Positions 5,804 to 12,792 of a stretch of DNA of 16,058 nucleotides are shown piece by piece. A program made the position numbers and the translations under genes. Positions within the stretch are counted from its first letter, which is position 1. Each line of letters begins with the position of its first letter. The notes under the pieces were generated by a model that was not told the origin of the DNA, did no database searches, and was given only the letters and a program-made list of their open reading frames with translations. Location: positions 1-16,058 of the forward strand of contig JALSQM010000030.1 of the NCBI GenBank assembly GCA_026985385.1. The letters are read 5' to 3'. This DNA comes from Acidilobaceae archaeon. Its GTDB lineage: Archaea; Thermoproteota; Thermoprotei_A; Sulfolobales; Acidilobaceae.

Positions 5804-6964
5804 CAGCACAGCGAAATAGAAGCCAGGAGTTCCATGCAGCGCTGGGCGGAATAACGCCCCCCCACCGGCCTCCACAGCTCTTTCTAGGATCCCCCGGGGA
5901 GGCTCTACGATCTCCAGAGTCAGGGTCTCGACGGCCCACCCCACGTTTAAGGGGCCCTCGTCTGGGGCTAGGGTGCAAACACTGTAGAGCATCCTCCCCC
6001 CGGCGCGTAGGAGCTCCGCTGCAGCTCTGATGAAGCCCCTCTGATACCTAGAAGCGGATAATGAATCCCTCAGCGTCCTCCTATCGTAGACCTTTGGTCT
6101 AACCCCTATGTTCGAGCACGGCGGATCCACTATGACAGCATCCACCTTGCCCCTGAGAGCGGCTAAGGGGCCCGGTAGGGTCCTCGAGTCCCCGGCGATG
6201 ACCTCAACCCACTCCATACCCAGTCTTCTGAGGGTCCTCCTGAGGAGGGCCTCCTTGCTGGGCCTGTCAACGGCTATCACCCTCGAGCCCGGGCCGGCGA
6301 GCTGCGCCGCGTAACTAACCTTACCCCCGGGAGCGGCGGTGAGGTCCACTATTACATCCCCGGGTCGGGGGTCTAAGGCGCGGACCGCTGCCATGCTGGG
6401 GAAGCTCTGGCCGTATATGAGGCCCTCCTCGTAGCCGGGGAGCTCGGATACCCTAGGAGCCCTGTAGCGGGGCTCAGTTATCCTCACGGCAAGCCCTCTC
6501 CCCTTAACCTTTATCTCGTCATAGCTCATCTCCGCGATCCCGCTTCCAACGATTACACCATTCTCTGATACAACGGTTACCTCCATGCCCCTCCTCAGCT
6601 CTCTGGGGGCCCACAGAACCCCTGGGGCGTAGAGGTCGCTCCCCATGAGGACGCTCTCCGCGGCCCTCTTATCGGCTACAACCTTGACGTCGTGGACAGG
6701 CACGGGTAGCGGGCCCTCGACGGGGTGCCATATGGCTTCTGGTAAGACGGTGTCTCTCTCGAACCTCAAGCCTATAGACTTTAAGATGTCGAGGTAGTCT
6801 TCCACGCTTACCTTAAGAGTGTTAACCCTGACATATAACCTAGTCGGAGGCGAGAGTAGCGCCTCCAGCTCCCTGCAGAGGCTGGCCGGGCCTTCCAGCA
6901 GTGCCTCAAGCCTCTCGAGAATCCCATAGTCGTAGTCTAACACTCCATAGCAGCGTAGGGCCAC
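5792..6964 (-). CDS. RsmB/NOP2/Sun-family RNA m5C methyltransferase with PUA domain (aNSUN6-like)
   Basis: An S-adenosylmethionine-dependent RNA cytosine-5 methyltransferase of about 390 residues. Order: N-terminal helical domain, a PUA RNA-binding domain (about 93-168, from VKVVADKRAAESVLMGSDLY to RITEPRYRAP), then the Rossmann methyltransferase. Visible motifs are DLTAAPGGK (207-215, SAM binding), AVDRPS with Asp233, VDPPCSNIG with Cys283 (motif IV) and YSVCTLAPDEG with Cys330 (motif VI nucleophile). The placement of PUA before the catalytic domain matches NSUN6 and its archaeal homologues, known to methylate C72 in the tRNA acceptor stem, so tRNA m5C72 is the best guess. I chose GTG at 6964 because GGGTGGATG lies just before it and 34 further residues upstream look non-coding and run into the divergent gene. 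It shares an upstream region with the eIF2B-like gene. Confidence 0.88.
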   Translation of the reverse strand: MALRCYGVLDYDYGILERLEALLEGPASLCRELEALLSPPTRLYVRVNTLKVSVEDYLDILKSIGLRFERDTVLPEAIWHPVEGPLPVPVHDVKVVADKRAAESVLMGSDLYAPGVLWAPRELRRGMEVTVVSENGVIVGSGIAEMSYDEIKVKGRGLAVRITEPRYRAPRVSELPGYEEGLIYGQSFPSMAAVRALDPRPGDVIVDLTAAPGGKVSYAAQLAGPGSRVIAVDRPSKEALLRRTLRRLGMEWVEVIAGDSRTLPGPLAALRGKVDAVIVDPPCSNIGVRPKVYDRRTLRDSLSASRYQRGFIRAAAELLRAGGRMLYSVCTLAPDEGPLNVGWAVETLTLEIVEPPRGILERAVEAGGGALFRPALHGTPGFYFAVLLKR

Positions 6965-7037
6965 GCATCCACCCGGCAATAGGGTTCCTAGGCGGCCTAT
7001 TCTAATTCTAATAGTACACGCTACCCCGGCTCCTGAG
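6965..7037. promoter_or_regulatory. Shared divergent promoter region
   Basis: This 73-nt gap serves both the methyltransferase (-) and the eIF2B-like gene (+). The AT-rich block TATTCTAATTCTAATAGTAC at 6999-7018 can be read as a weak TATA element in both directions. It would give a near-leaderless transcript on the plus strand and a short leader with GGGTGGATG on the minus strand. Confidence 0.4.
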
Positions 7038-7919
7038 GTGAGGGTGTTGGGTGGCCTCCCAGGCATTTCAGCCGCTGTGAGGGAGATCAGGGAGGAGCGG
7101 ACGCGTGGGGCGGCCTGGGCTGCTTATAGGGCGGCTGTCGGTGTTCTCGATGACTTGGAGTCTGGTGTCGACGTATGCGGCCACGTCGATGAAGCCGTTA
7201 AACTAGTTGAATCCGCGAACCCCTCCATGGCCAGCCTAGCGAATGTCGCATACATACTGAAGCTCTCATGTGAGAGGGGGGATCCGGAGGCTTCGATGAG
7301 GAGGCTCATAGGCGTCCTCTCCAGGTATAGGGAGGAGCTTATTGAGGCGGCGCGCTCACTCATCGTTGAGGGCCTGGTTGTAACCATAAGCTACAGCAGC
7401 AGCGTTGAGGCCGTCCTAAGAGCGTGGGCTGGGGAGGTTTCGCATGTAGTGATAGCGCAATCCCAGCCTGGGGGAGAGGGCGTCGAGCTGGCCAGGCTAC
7501 TTCGATCCAGCGGGTTCAGCGTCAGCGTGGTGCCGGATCTGGCGATACACCTTTACCTGGATAGAGCGTCTCTCTTCATCTTCGGAGCCGATGCCGTGAC
7601 CAGGGATGGCTGCATAATAAACAAGGTCGGCACCAGGCTGATCGCGGAGGCCGCCGTTAGGAGGGGTGTTAAGACCCTGGCCGTCTTCGAGCCGTACAAG
7701 ATCCACCCGAGTAGGGGGTGCGGGGGTATACCGATATCGACGTGGATCTGGAGGGTGCCCGACTGGGGCGACGAGGTAGTACCAGTTTTCGATGAGACCC
7801 CTCCCACACTCGTGGCGGCGGCGCTGACGCCGAAGGGGGCGGTGGAGTGGGGGGCCCTAGCCGCTAAGAGGGCTGAAGACCTACACAACGACTTCATCTC
7901 ACGGGTCCTGGAGGGCTAA
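7038..7919 (+). CDS. eIF2B alpha/beta/delta-fold protein (aIF2B / ribose-1,5-bisphosphate isomerase-like)
   Basis: A 293-residue protein with an N-terminal helical half (about 1-110) and a C-terminal Rossmann-like domain of the eIF2B/MtnA/R15P-isomerase superfamily. The hallmark is FGADAVTRDGCIINKVGTRL at 182-201, with Asp185 at the position of the catalytic Asp of the isomerases. The other catalytic position, a Cys in T-H-C-x-S of R15P isomerase and MtnA, reads ISYSSS here (117-122). The usual E-S-R-P phosphate motif reads QSQP (141-144). Both changes argue against sugar-phosphate isomerase chemistry and for a non-catalytic aIF2B-like or nucleotide-binding role. The start is uncertain: GTG 7038 fits a leaderless transcript, whereas TTG 7047 would use GAGGTGA at 7035-7041 as ribosome binding site. 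Confidence 0.82.
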   Translation: MRVLGGLPGISAAVREIREERTRGAAWAAYRAAVGVLDDLESGVDVCGHVDEAVKLVESANPSMASLANVAYILKLSCERGDPEASMRRLIGVLSRYREELIEAARSLIVEGLVVTISYSSSVEAVLRAWAGEVSHVVIAQSQPGGEGVELARLLRSSGFSVSVVPDLAIHLYLDRASLFIFGADAVTRDGCIINKVGTRLIAEAAVRRGVKTLAVFEPYKIHPSRGCGGIPISTWIWRVPDWGDEVVPVFDETPPTLVAAALTPKGAVEWGALAAKRAEDLHNDFISRVLEG

Positions 7920-8021
7920 GACGCTCCACGTGGTAGCCGCGGAGATCCTATGCAGAGCCCGGGATCCCTAAGTAGTCTCGCAGCCTTTAGGGGCCTGCAG
8001 AGCCTGGAGGCACGGACTGTC

Positions 8022-9008
8022 CTAGGTGAAGCGTGGGTGGAAAGGGATCAGGTCCGTCATGAGTAGCAGGCCCGGCGGCCTGCCCCCTATGTCTTCTGCT
8101 ATGCTGAGTACTATTGATGCCGTGCCCCAGTCACCGTGGGTGCCCGTGCTCCTCCACTTAACGTGGGCCTCCGGGCCCTCTACTTCTATCTCCTCGAAGT
8201 CCTCTGCCCCCACGTAGGCGTGGAGTTCTACCCTAATCACCTCCCTACCCTCCACGTAGCCTGCCCCATACCCCCTCACACCCGCGCACATGCCCTGGGG
8301 CACGTGGACGCCATGGGCTTCTATATCCCTCGACGCAACTACTACGTCCTGAGACTCTCTAACCTCGCTTAGAGCGAGCCCGGCGGCGTCCGCTATGAGG
8401 AGCACGGACTCCGCGTAGCCGACGTGCCCCGTCATCTCGCCCCTCTTAAGCCTCTCCCTCACCACGCTGGGGTCCTCTCCGACCCCTATCTTACGCTGGA
8501 AGGGTAGCCTCCTCTTGGAGGCGTCGAGGCTCCTCACAGCCCTGACCCTCTCCACCACGCCGATACTTGCAGAGACGGCTATTGCCAGGGTATCCAGTAG
8601 GAATCCGGGGTTGATCCCCGTCCCGATTACGCTGACACCCCTCGATCTAGCGTGCGAGTCTATGAGCCTAGCGATGCGCGGGTACCTGTAGTACGGGTAT
8701 GCTAGCGTTTCGCATGTCGATACCACATCGGCGCCGACGTCGACTGCAGCTAGTATTTGCTTGTAGACCCTGTCCAGGAAGGAGCCTGTAGCGTGTATAA
8801 CAACGTCAACGCCGCGGAGGACGTCGGGATCCTTTGAGGCACTCACCCCCAGCCTCTCTTTGAGGCCTAGAATCTCCCCGACGTCCCTACCCAGTATGGA
8901 GGGGTCTATGTCGACTACGGCGCTTACCTCGTGCCCCCTCTGGAGCGCCTGCTTGGCTATCAGCCTACCTATGCTCCCGAAGCCGTAGAAACCCAGCTTA
9001 AGCCCCAC
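8022..9008 (-). CDS. Diaminopentanoate-dehydrogenase-like NAD(P)-dependent oxidoreductase (COG3804 / DapB-like)
   Basis: A 328-residue oxidoreductase. The N-terminal Rossmann domain starts LGFYGFGSIGRLIAKQAL (nucleotide loop G-F-G-S-I-G at 9-14), followed by VVDID at the end of strand 2. Further on are HATGS (72-76), STCETLAYPYY (97-107) and VIGTGINPGFLLDTL (about 127-141); the last is characteristic of the family that includes 2,4-diaminopentanoate dehydrogenase and resembles dihydrodipicolinate reductase. Such enzymes reductively aminate or oxidatively deaminate amino-ketones. It follows the aminotransferase-like gene by about 40 nt on the same strand and so is very probably co-transcribed with it. 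GTG at 9008 has GGGTG 7 nt upstream; an ATG at 9038 adds ten residues outside the family fold. The exact substrate is not readable from sequence. Confidence 0.82.
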   Translation of the reverse strand: MGLKLGFYGFGSIGRLIAKQALQRGHEVSAVVDIDPSILGRDVGEILGLKERLGVSASKDPDVLRGVDVVIHATGSFLDRVYKQILAAVDVGADVVSTCETLAYPYYRYPRIARLIDSHARSRGVSVIGTGINPGFLLDTLAIAVSASIGVVERVRAVRSLDASKRRLPFQRKIGVGEDPSVVRERLKRGEMTGHVGYAESVLLIADAAGLALSEVRESQDVVVASRDIEAHGVHVPQGMCAGVRGYGAGYVEGREVIRVELHAYVGAEDFEEIEVEGPEAHVKWRSTGTHGDWGTASIVLSIAEDIGGRPPGLLLMTDLIPFHPRFT

Positions 9009-9047
9009 GCGCGTGCACCCGGTATAGGGGGGAGGCATCTCCCATAC

Positions 9048-10442
9048 TTAAGCCCAGGGCCTCCCCTTCAGCGTCTCCTCTAGGGTGTCGAGGAACGACT
9101 CGAAGGCTTTGAGGAACCTCTCCCTCTGCTCGCTGGTATGCACGAGTGAGGGGAGAAGGTGCATTGTGCCCTCGGTCAGGTAGAGTATGCCGTTGACCCT
9201 CATGTAGAGGTTAGCAACCCTTTCCACGACCCTGCTCCACCGGAGCTCGCGGGCCTCCCGGGCGTTCCAGGGCCTCCGGCTCCGGGTGAAGTGTATGCCT
9301 ATCATGCTGCCAGCGCCCGTGGCCCAGCAGGGCCTCCCGTGCTCCTCACATAGCCTGTCGAGCCTCGCCTTGAACTCCTCCCAGGCCCTATTCGACTCCT
9401 CGTAGAGCACCCTATTCCTCGCCAGGTAGGATACGAGCGCCTTCCCAGCAGCTATCGAGACCGGGTTGCCCACGAAGGTGCCCCCGTGGAAGCTCCTCCT
9501 GCGGGGATCGGGGTTTCTAATATGGTCTAACAACTCCATTACGTCACTCCTGCCCCCGAAGGCACCCGCCCCCGGCATGCCACCTGCCACAGCTTTCCCG
9601 AGCACAACTAGATCCGCGTTGACACCGTAGTACTCCTGGCCACCGCCAAGTGCCAGTCGAAAGCCAGTGATCACCTCGTCAAACACCAGTAGGGCCCCAT
9701 ACTGATCCGCTAGACGGCGCGCCTCCACCAGGAACTCGCGCCTAGCCTCAATGCAGCCGCCAGCGCCTAGGACAGGCTCGACGAACACCGCCGCGACCTC
9801 GTACCTCCTGAGAGCATCCTCGAGCGCATTAATATCGTTGAATGGTACCACTATAGTGTATTTTATGAAGTCCTCCGGTAGCCCCAGGCTTTCAGGGCCT
9901 CTCCAGGGGGGCGTTACACCCGTGTGGAGCGAGTCGTAGCCCCCGTGCCAGCCACCCTCCATCTTAACTATGTACTTCCTACCCGTGTAGGCCCTCGCCA
10001 GCCTCGCGGCGTACATGTTAGCCTCAGTGCCGCTATTGGTGAACCTTACCATCTCAACGTTAGGAATAACCTTTGTGAGTAACTCCGCGTACTCCACCGC
10101 TAGAGTGTTCTCGTAGCCCAGGTGGGTGCCCCTCTCGGCGGCGGCACGGCAAGCCTCCTCGACCACGAAGCGGGGTGAGTGCCCTAGAACGTGGGCTCCA
10201 TGACCCATCCAGTAGTCGTCATACACGTTACCATCCACATCCACAACCTTAGTCTCAACGGCGCGCTCAATGAATGGGGGGTAGGGGCTCAGGTAGCGGA
10301 TATGATAAGTCACACCCCCCGGAAGCACCTTCCTGGCACGCTCGAAGGCCTGCCTGGAGCGGGGCGTTTTCTTAGTGTACTCTTCAACTAGGAACTTCCA
10401 GAGGCCCTCGAGAACCGCATCAACCTCCAACGTTGATCCCAC
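9048..10442 (-). CDS. Class III PLP aminotransferase, glutamate-1-semialdehyde 2,1-aminomutase-like
   Basis: A 464-residue PLP-dependent enzyme, slightly longer than HemL (about 430). Visible parts: substrate/cofactor loop FTNSGTEANMYAARLARAYTGRK split at 134-156; EGGWHGGYDSLH (162-173); FVEPVLG (220-226); LLVFDEVITGFR (251-262) with Asp255 for the pyridine nitrogen; LGKAVAGGMPGAGAFGG (281-297) with Lys283 forming the Schiff base; and GGTFVGNPVSIAAGKA (320-335). These group it with the HemL/GSAM branch. No heme-pathway gene is nearby, and its operon partner is a diaminopentanoate-dehydrogenase-like enzyme, so a different aminotransfer or 1,2-amino shift is more likely than heme synthesis. The GTG start has no ribosome binding site but a TATA-like element 26-34 nt upstream, which fits a leaderless transcript. 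First gene of the two-gene unit. Confidence 0.88.
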   Translation of the reverse strand: MGSTLEVDAVLEGLWKFLVEEYTKKTPRSRQAFERARKVLPGGVTYHIRYLSPYPPFIERAVETKVVDVDGNVYDDYWMGHGAHVLGHSPRFVVEEACRAAAERGTHLGYENTLAVEYAELLTKVIPNVEMVRFTNSGTEANMYAARLARAYTGRKYIVKMEGGWHGGYDSLHTGVTPPWRGPESLGLPEDFIKYTIVVPFNDINALEDALRRYEVAAVFVEPVLGAGGCIEARREFLVEARRLADQYGALLVFDEVITGFRLALGGGQEYYGVNADLVVLGKAVAGGMPGAGAFGGRSDVMELLDHIRNPDPRRRSFHGGTFVGNPVSIAAGKALVSYLARNRVLYEESNRAWEEFKARLDRLCEEHGRPCWATGAGSMIGIHFTRSRRPWNAREARELRWSRVVERVANLYMRVNGILYLTEGTMHLLPSLVHTSEQRERFLKAFESFLDTLEETLKGRPWA

Positions 10443-10587
10443 GTGTAGTGGGGGAGGATACTATAAGGCTATATGCTATATGAGCTGGTGCTTGATATAG
10501 CCCGGAGCTACTTAGTACTACAGCGAGGGGAGTCTTAGTACGAACACCTTTAACCCGCTACAGGGGCCTCTGGTATGCGGTGAGAGT
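10443..10587. promoter_or_regulatory. Divergent promoter region between the PLP enzyme and superoxide reductase genes
   Basis: A tandem GCTATAT GCTATAT at 10468-10481 gives a minus-strand TATA (CATATAGCC) 26-34 nt before the GTG at 10442. On the plus side ACCTTTAACC at 10547-10556 lies about 32-40 nt before the ATG at 10588, and GGTGAGAGT at 10579-10587 directly precedes it as ribosome binding site. Confidence 0.5.
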
Positions 10588-10965
10588 ATGAGCAGGAGCC
10601 TGAAGGAGCTGATCTATACTGCGGAGAGCAAGGAGGCCGCTGTCATGGAGAAGAAGGAGGGCCACCTACCAAAGATTGAGGCCCCCGACACTGTGAAGGC
10701 TGGAGAGCCCTTCCAGGTCAAGGTCAAGGTCGGCCCTCACCCCAACCAGGTCCAGCACAGCATAAGGAGGATAGAGTTATGGTTCAGCGAGGAGGGCAGG
10801 GCCTATAACCCCATAAGACTAGCCACCATAGAACTGGAGCCCGTCTACGCTGAGCCCGAGGTAACGGTGACTGTAACCCTCCAGAAGAGTGGAACCCTCC
10901 ACGCGCTAGCCTACTGCAACCTCCACGGGGTCTGGGAGTCCACCAAGGACATAAAGGTCCAGTAG
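10588..10965 (+). CDS. sor: Class II superoxide reductase (neelaredoxin), lacking the usual Lys
   Basis: A 125-residue one-iron enzyme that reduces superoxide to hydrogen peroxide without making oxygen, a hallmark of anaerobes. It has no N-terminal desulforedoxin iron domain, so it is the neelaredoxin type. The iron ligands are all present: His26 (EGHLPKIEAP), His51 and His57 (GPHPNQVQHSIRRIELWF), Cys110 and His113 (AYCNLHGVWE). Glu24, the sixth ligand in the oxidised state, is kept. The residue after it, normally Lys in E-K-H-x-P, is Gly25. A natural loss of this Lys has been described in a crenarchaeal enzyme of Ignicoccus, which still works. Ligand spacing is intact, so I expect an active enzyme. 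Clear own promoter and GGTGAG ribosome binding site; followed by the PF06695 and ferritin-like genes. Confidence 0.93.
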   Translation: MSRSLKELIYTAESKEAAVMEKKEGHLPKIEAPDTVKAGEPFQVKVKVGPHPNQVQHSIRRIELWFSEEGRAYNPIRLATIELEPVYAEPEVTVTVTLQKSGTLHALAYCNLHGVWESTKDIKVQ

Positions 10966-10986
10966 CCCCGCCCTCCGCTAACACAA

Positions 10987-10997
10987 TTTTTATATGG
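10987..10997 (+). promoter_or_regulatory. T-rich stretch: end of superoxide reductase transcript and TATA box of next gene
   Basis: TTTTTATATGGG lies 21 nt after the superoxide reductase stop. The T-run can end that transcript. TTTATATG is also well placed, about 40 nt before the GTG at 11034, to start the next one. Confidence 0.45.
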
Positions 10998-11033
10998 GTA
11001 TAGACCAGGCCTCCCCCGTCATGGGATCGGCGT

Positions 11034-11519
11034 GTGGGGGATATGCAGGCGTTTCTATACGTTTTCGCGTTATCCCTACTCCCAACGGTGGAAGGGCGCT
11101 ACGCGGTACTCGCGGGGAGACTCTTAGGGCTCAACTGGGCTGAGACCCTAACCGCTGCCATCGGCGGCGTCATACTACTCGGCGTCACCCTACCATGGCT
11201 CTTACCTCTCGTGGATCTCGTAGCCCATAGGATGGCTGAATCCCAGCATGGGATCCTATCTAGGGCCGCCAGGGCTTACCTGGGCTACGTTGAGTCGCTG
11301 AGGAGGCGCTCTAGGAGGTATGTTGAGAGCTATGGGCTCCTCGGGTTAACACTCTTCGTCGCCCTGCCCCTCCCCGGCACTGGTGAGTGGAGTGGGGCCC
11401 TCGCCGCCTACCTGCTTGGGATAGATAGGAGGTTATCGATGCTAGCCCTCATGTTGGGGGGTCTCGCCTCTATTTCGATAACCCTACCCCTCTCCTATGG
11501 TACCCCTCCTTGGCGTTAG
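11034..11519 (+). CDS. PF06695-type small integral membrane protein (COG2426)
   Basis: A 161-residue membrane protein of the family labelled putative small multidrug export protein; its real function is not established. It has four hydrophobic segments (about 5-30, 38-62, 102-128, 133-154). The family's two signature re-entrant-looking motifs are present: LPTVEGRYAVLAGRLLG at 16-32 and LPLPGTGEWSGALAAYLLG at 111-129. A basic cytoplasmic loop (SLRRRSRRY) lies between the halves. The internal similarity of the two motifs suggests an inverted duplication, as in DedA-like transporters. GTG at 11034 or ATG at 11043, preceded by GTGGGGG, are both possible starts. It sits between the superoxide reductase and ferritin-like genes, but has its own TATA-like box. 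Confidence 0.82.
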   Translation: MGDMQAFLYVFALSLLPTVEGRYAVLAGRLLGLNWAETLTAAIGGVILLGVTLPWLLPLVDLVAHRMAESQHGILSRAARAYLGYVESLRRRSRRYVESYGLLGLTLFVALPLPGTGEWSGALAAYLLGIDRRLSMLALMLGGLASISITLPLSYGTPPWR

Positions 11520-11564
11520 CGTTTAATCCCGTGTCGGGGAAATCATTTCTGGGGTGAGAGTCTT

Positions 11565-12047
11565 TTGAGTGTCCAAGAGCTGATAGAATACTTTAAGCGT
11601 GAAGCTGAGCGTGAGGAGGAGTATGCTAAGAGGCTCGAGGATACGGCGTCCAAGTCGAGGAACCTCATGCTTAAAACCCTAATGAAAGCCGTGTCCCTGG
11701 ATTCTAGGAAGCACGCGGAGCTCTACCGGGCCCTGGCGGCGATGCTCGAGAAGCCCTCTCTTGTAACGGAGGAGGAGAGTGACGCCGTCTTAAAAGAGAT
11801 AGAAAGGCACATTGAGGAGGAGCGCTCTTCCATCGAGGAGCTGGAGAGGCTGAGGAAGGATGAGAGACTGAAGGATAACGCGCCCGCACTCTTCATCATA
11901 GAGATGATGCTCAGAGACGAGAACTTCCACCACGCACTACTCAAGAGGCTCCACGACTCCGTAGTGAAGCCCCACACTCTGACTGAGAAGGATCTCTGGG
12001 AGATGCTGTGGAGAGACGCCCTGTGGCATGGAACCCCCGGCGGGTAA
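11565..12047 (+). CDS. Ferritin-like diiron four-helix-bundle protein (rubrerythrin/ferritin superfamily)
   Basis: A 160-residue, almost wholly helical protein. Candidate metal ligands fall in the expected order on four helices: Glu16-Glu19 in helix 1 (EREEEYAKRLED), Asp46 and His50 in helix 2 (LDSRKHAELY), Glu84-Glu86 in helix 3 (HIEEERSSIEEL), Glu119 and His122 in helix 4 (LRDENFHHALLKRL). This matches a carboxylate/His diiron site of the rubrerythrin-ferritin superfamily. There is no C-terminal rubredoxin domain, so it is not a complete rubrerythrin; peroxide reduction or iron storage are both possible. TTG start with GGGGTGAGAG just upstream and a TATA-like GTTTAATCC at 11521. The 3' end overlaps sfsA by 20 nt. 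Being two genes from superoxide reductase suggests removal of its peroxide product. Confidence 0.82.
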   Translation: MSVQELIEYFKREAEREEEYAKRLEDTASKSRNLMLKTLMKAVSLDSRKHAELYRALAAMLEKPSLVTEEESDAVLKEIERHIEEERSSIEELERLRKDERLKDNAPALFIIEMMLRDENFHHALLKRLHDSVVKPHTLTEKDLWEMLWRDALWHGTPGG

Positions 12048-12777
12048 AGTCGAGGTGGATCAGGCGAGTGTAAACGCCCTACTGAGACTGGATAACGTCG
12101 TCGAGTGCACCGTAGTAGAGAGGCTTAACAGGTTCGTGGTAAAGGTGTTTAGAGGGTCAACCGAGGCCCTCGCCCACACCAACAATACTGGTAGCCTGAG
12201 GGGCGTGCTGGAGAGGGGGCGTAGAGCATACTGCCTGCCCAAGGCCTCGGGTAAAACAGGGTTTAGGCTTGTGGCCGTGGAATGCCCCGTAGGCGCTGCC
12301 GCCCTCATTGATACCACGCTTCAAATGCGCGCCTTCGAGGAGGCCCTGGCAAGGGACCTCATACCCTGGCTCCGCGGCTGCAGGCTCGCCCGCAGAAACC
12401 CTAGGGTGGGCGACTCGGTACTCGACTACCTGCTAGACTGCGGGGGTAGACCCACCTACGTAGAAGTTAAGAGCGCCGTGCTAAGACTCGGGGACGGCAC
12501 CGCCTCATACCCGGAGCCCGCGAGCGCCCGTGGGCGCCGCCATGTAAGGGTTCTAACACGCCTCTCCATGGAGGGGTATAGGGCCTTGCTAGTCTTCATA
12601 GCCGCAATACCCGGATCTAAGGGCTTCAGGGTAAACAGCCGAGCCGACTCCCTCCTACCGAGGCTGCTCCTAGAGGCCTCCCTGAAGGGAGTCGTCATTA
12701 AGGCGTTATCTTTATACTACGACCCGCAGGCGAGGCTAGTGCTCCTAGAGAACCCCGACTTGCCAGTGCTACTCTAG
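12028..12777 (+). CDS. sfsA: SfsA-family DNA-binding/nuclease-fold protein
   Basis: A 249-residue member of the SfsA (sugar fermentation stimulation protein A) family, which has an OB-like N-terminal part and a PD-(D/E)xK nuclease-like core. Visible family marks are VERLNRFVVKVF (31-42), AHTNNTGSLRGVLERGRRAY (49-68), the LDYLL Asp at 133, YVEVKSAVLRL (144-154) with Glu146 and Lys148 of the nuclease motif, and YPEPASARGRRHVRVL (161-176), equivalent to the F-P-D-A-x-T-x-R-G-x-x-H signature. E. coli SfsA was named for maltose regulation and binds DNA; the true role is unclear. Asp in the F-P-D-A position reads as Glu here. The ATG at 12028 lies inside the end of the ferritin-like gene, so translation is coupled. 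It converges on the SRPBCC gene with 15 nt between stops. Confidence 0.88.
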   Translation: MEPPAGKVEVDQASVNALLRLDNVVECTVVERLNRFVVKVFRGSTEALAHTNNTGSLRGVLERGRRAYCLPKASGKTGFRLVAVECPVGAAALIDTTLQMRAFEEALARDLIPWLRGCRLARRNPRVGDSVLDYLLDCGGRPTYVEVKSAVLRLGDGTASYPEPASARGRRHVRVLTRLSMEGYRALLVFIAAIPGSKGFRVNSRADSLLPRLLLEASLKGVVIKALSLYYDPQARLVLLENPDLPVLL

Positions 12778-12792
12778 TACCGGCAAAGCCGC

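Noticed and set aside
7920..8021. Possible small RNA gene between the eIF2B-like and dehydrogenase genes
   Set aside because: The 102-nt gap is GC-rich but I find no tRNA fold, C/D boxes or clear hairpin; it is simply the gap between two converging genes.
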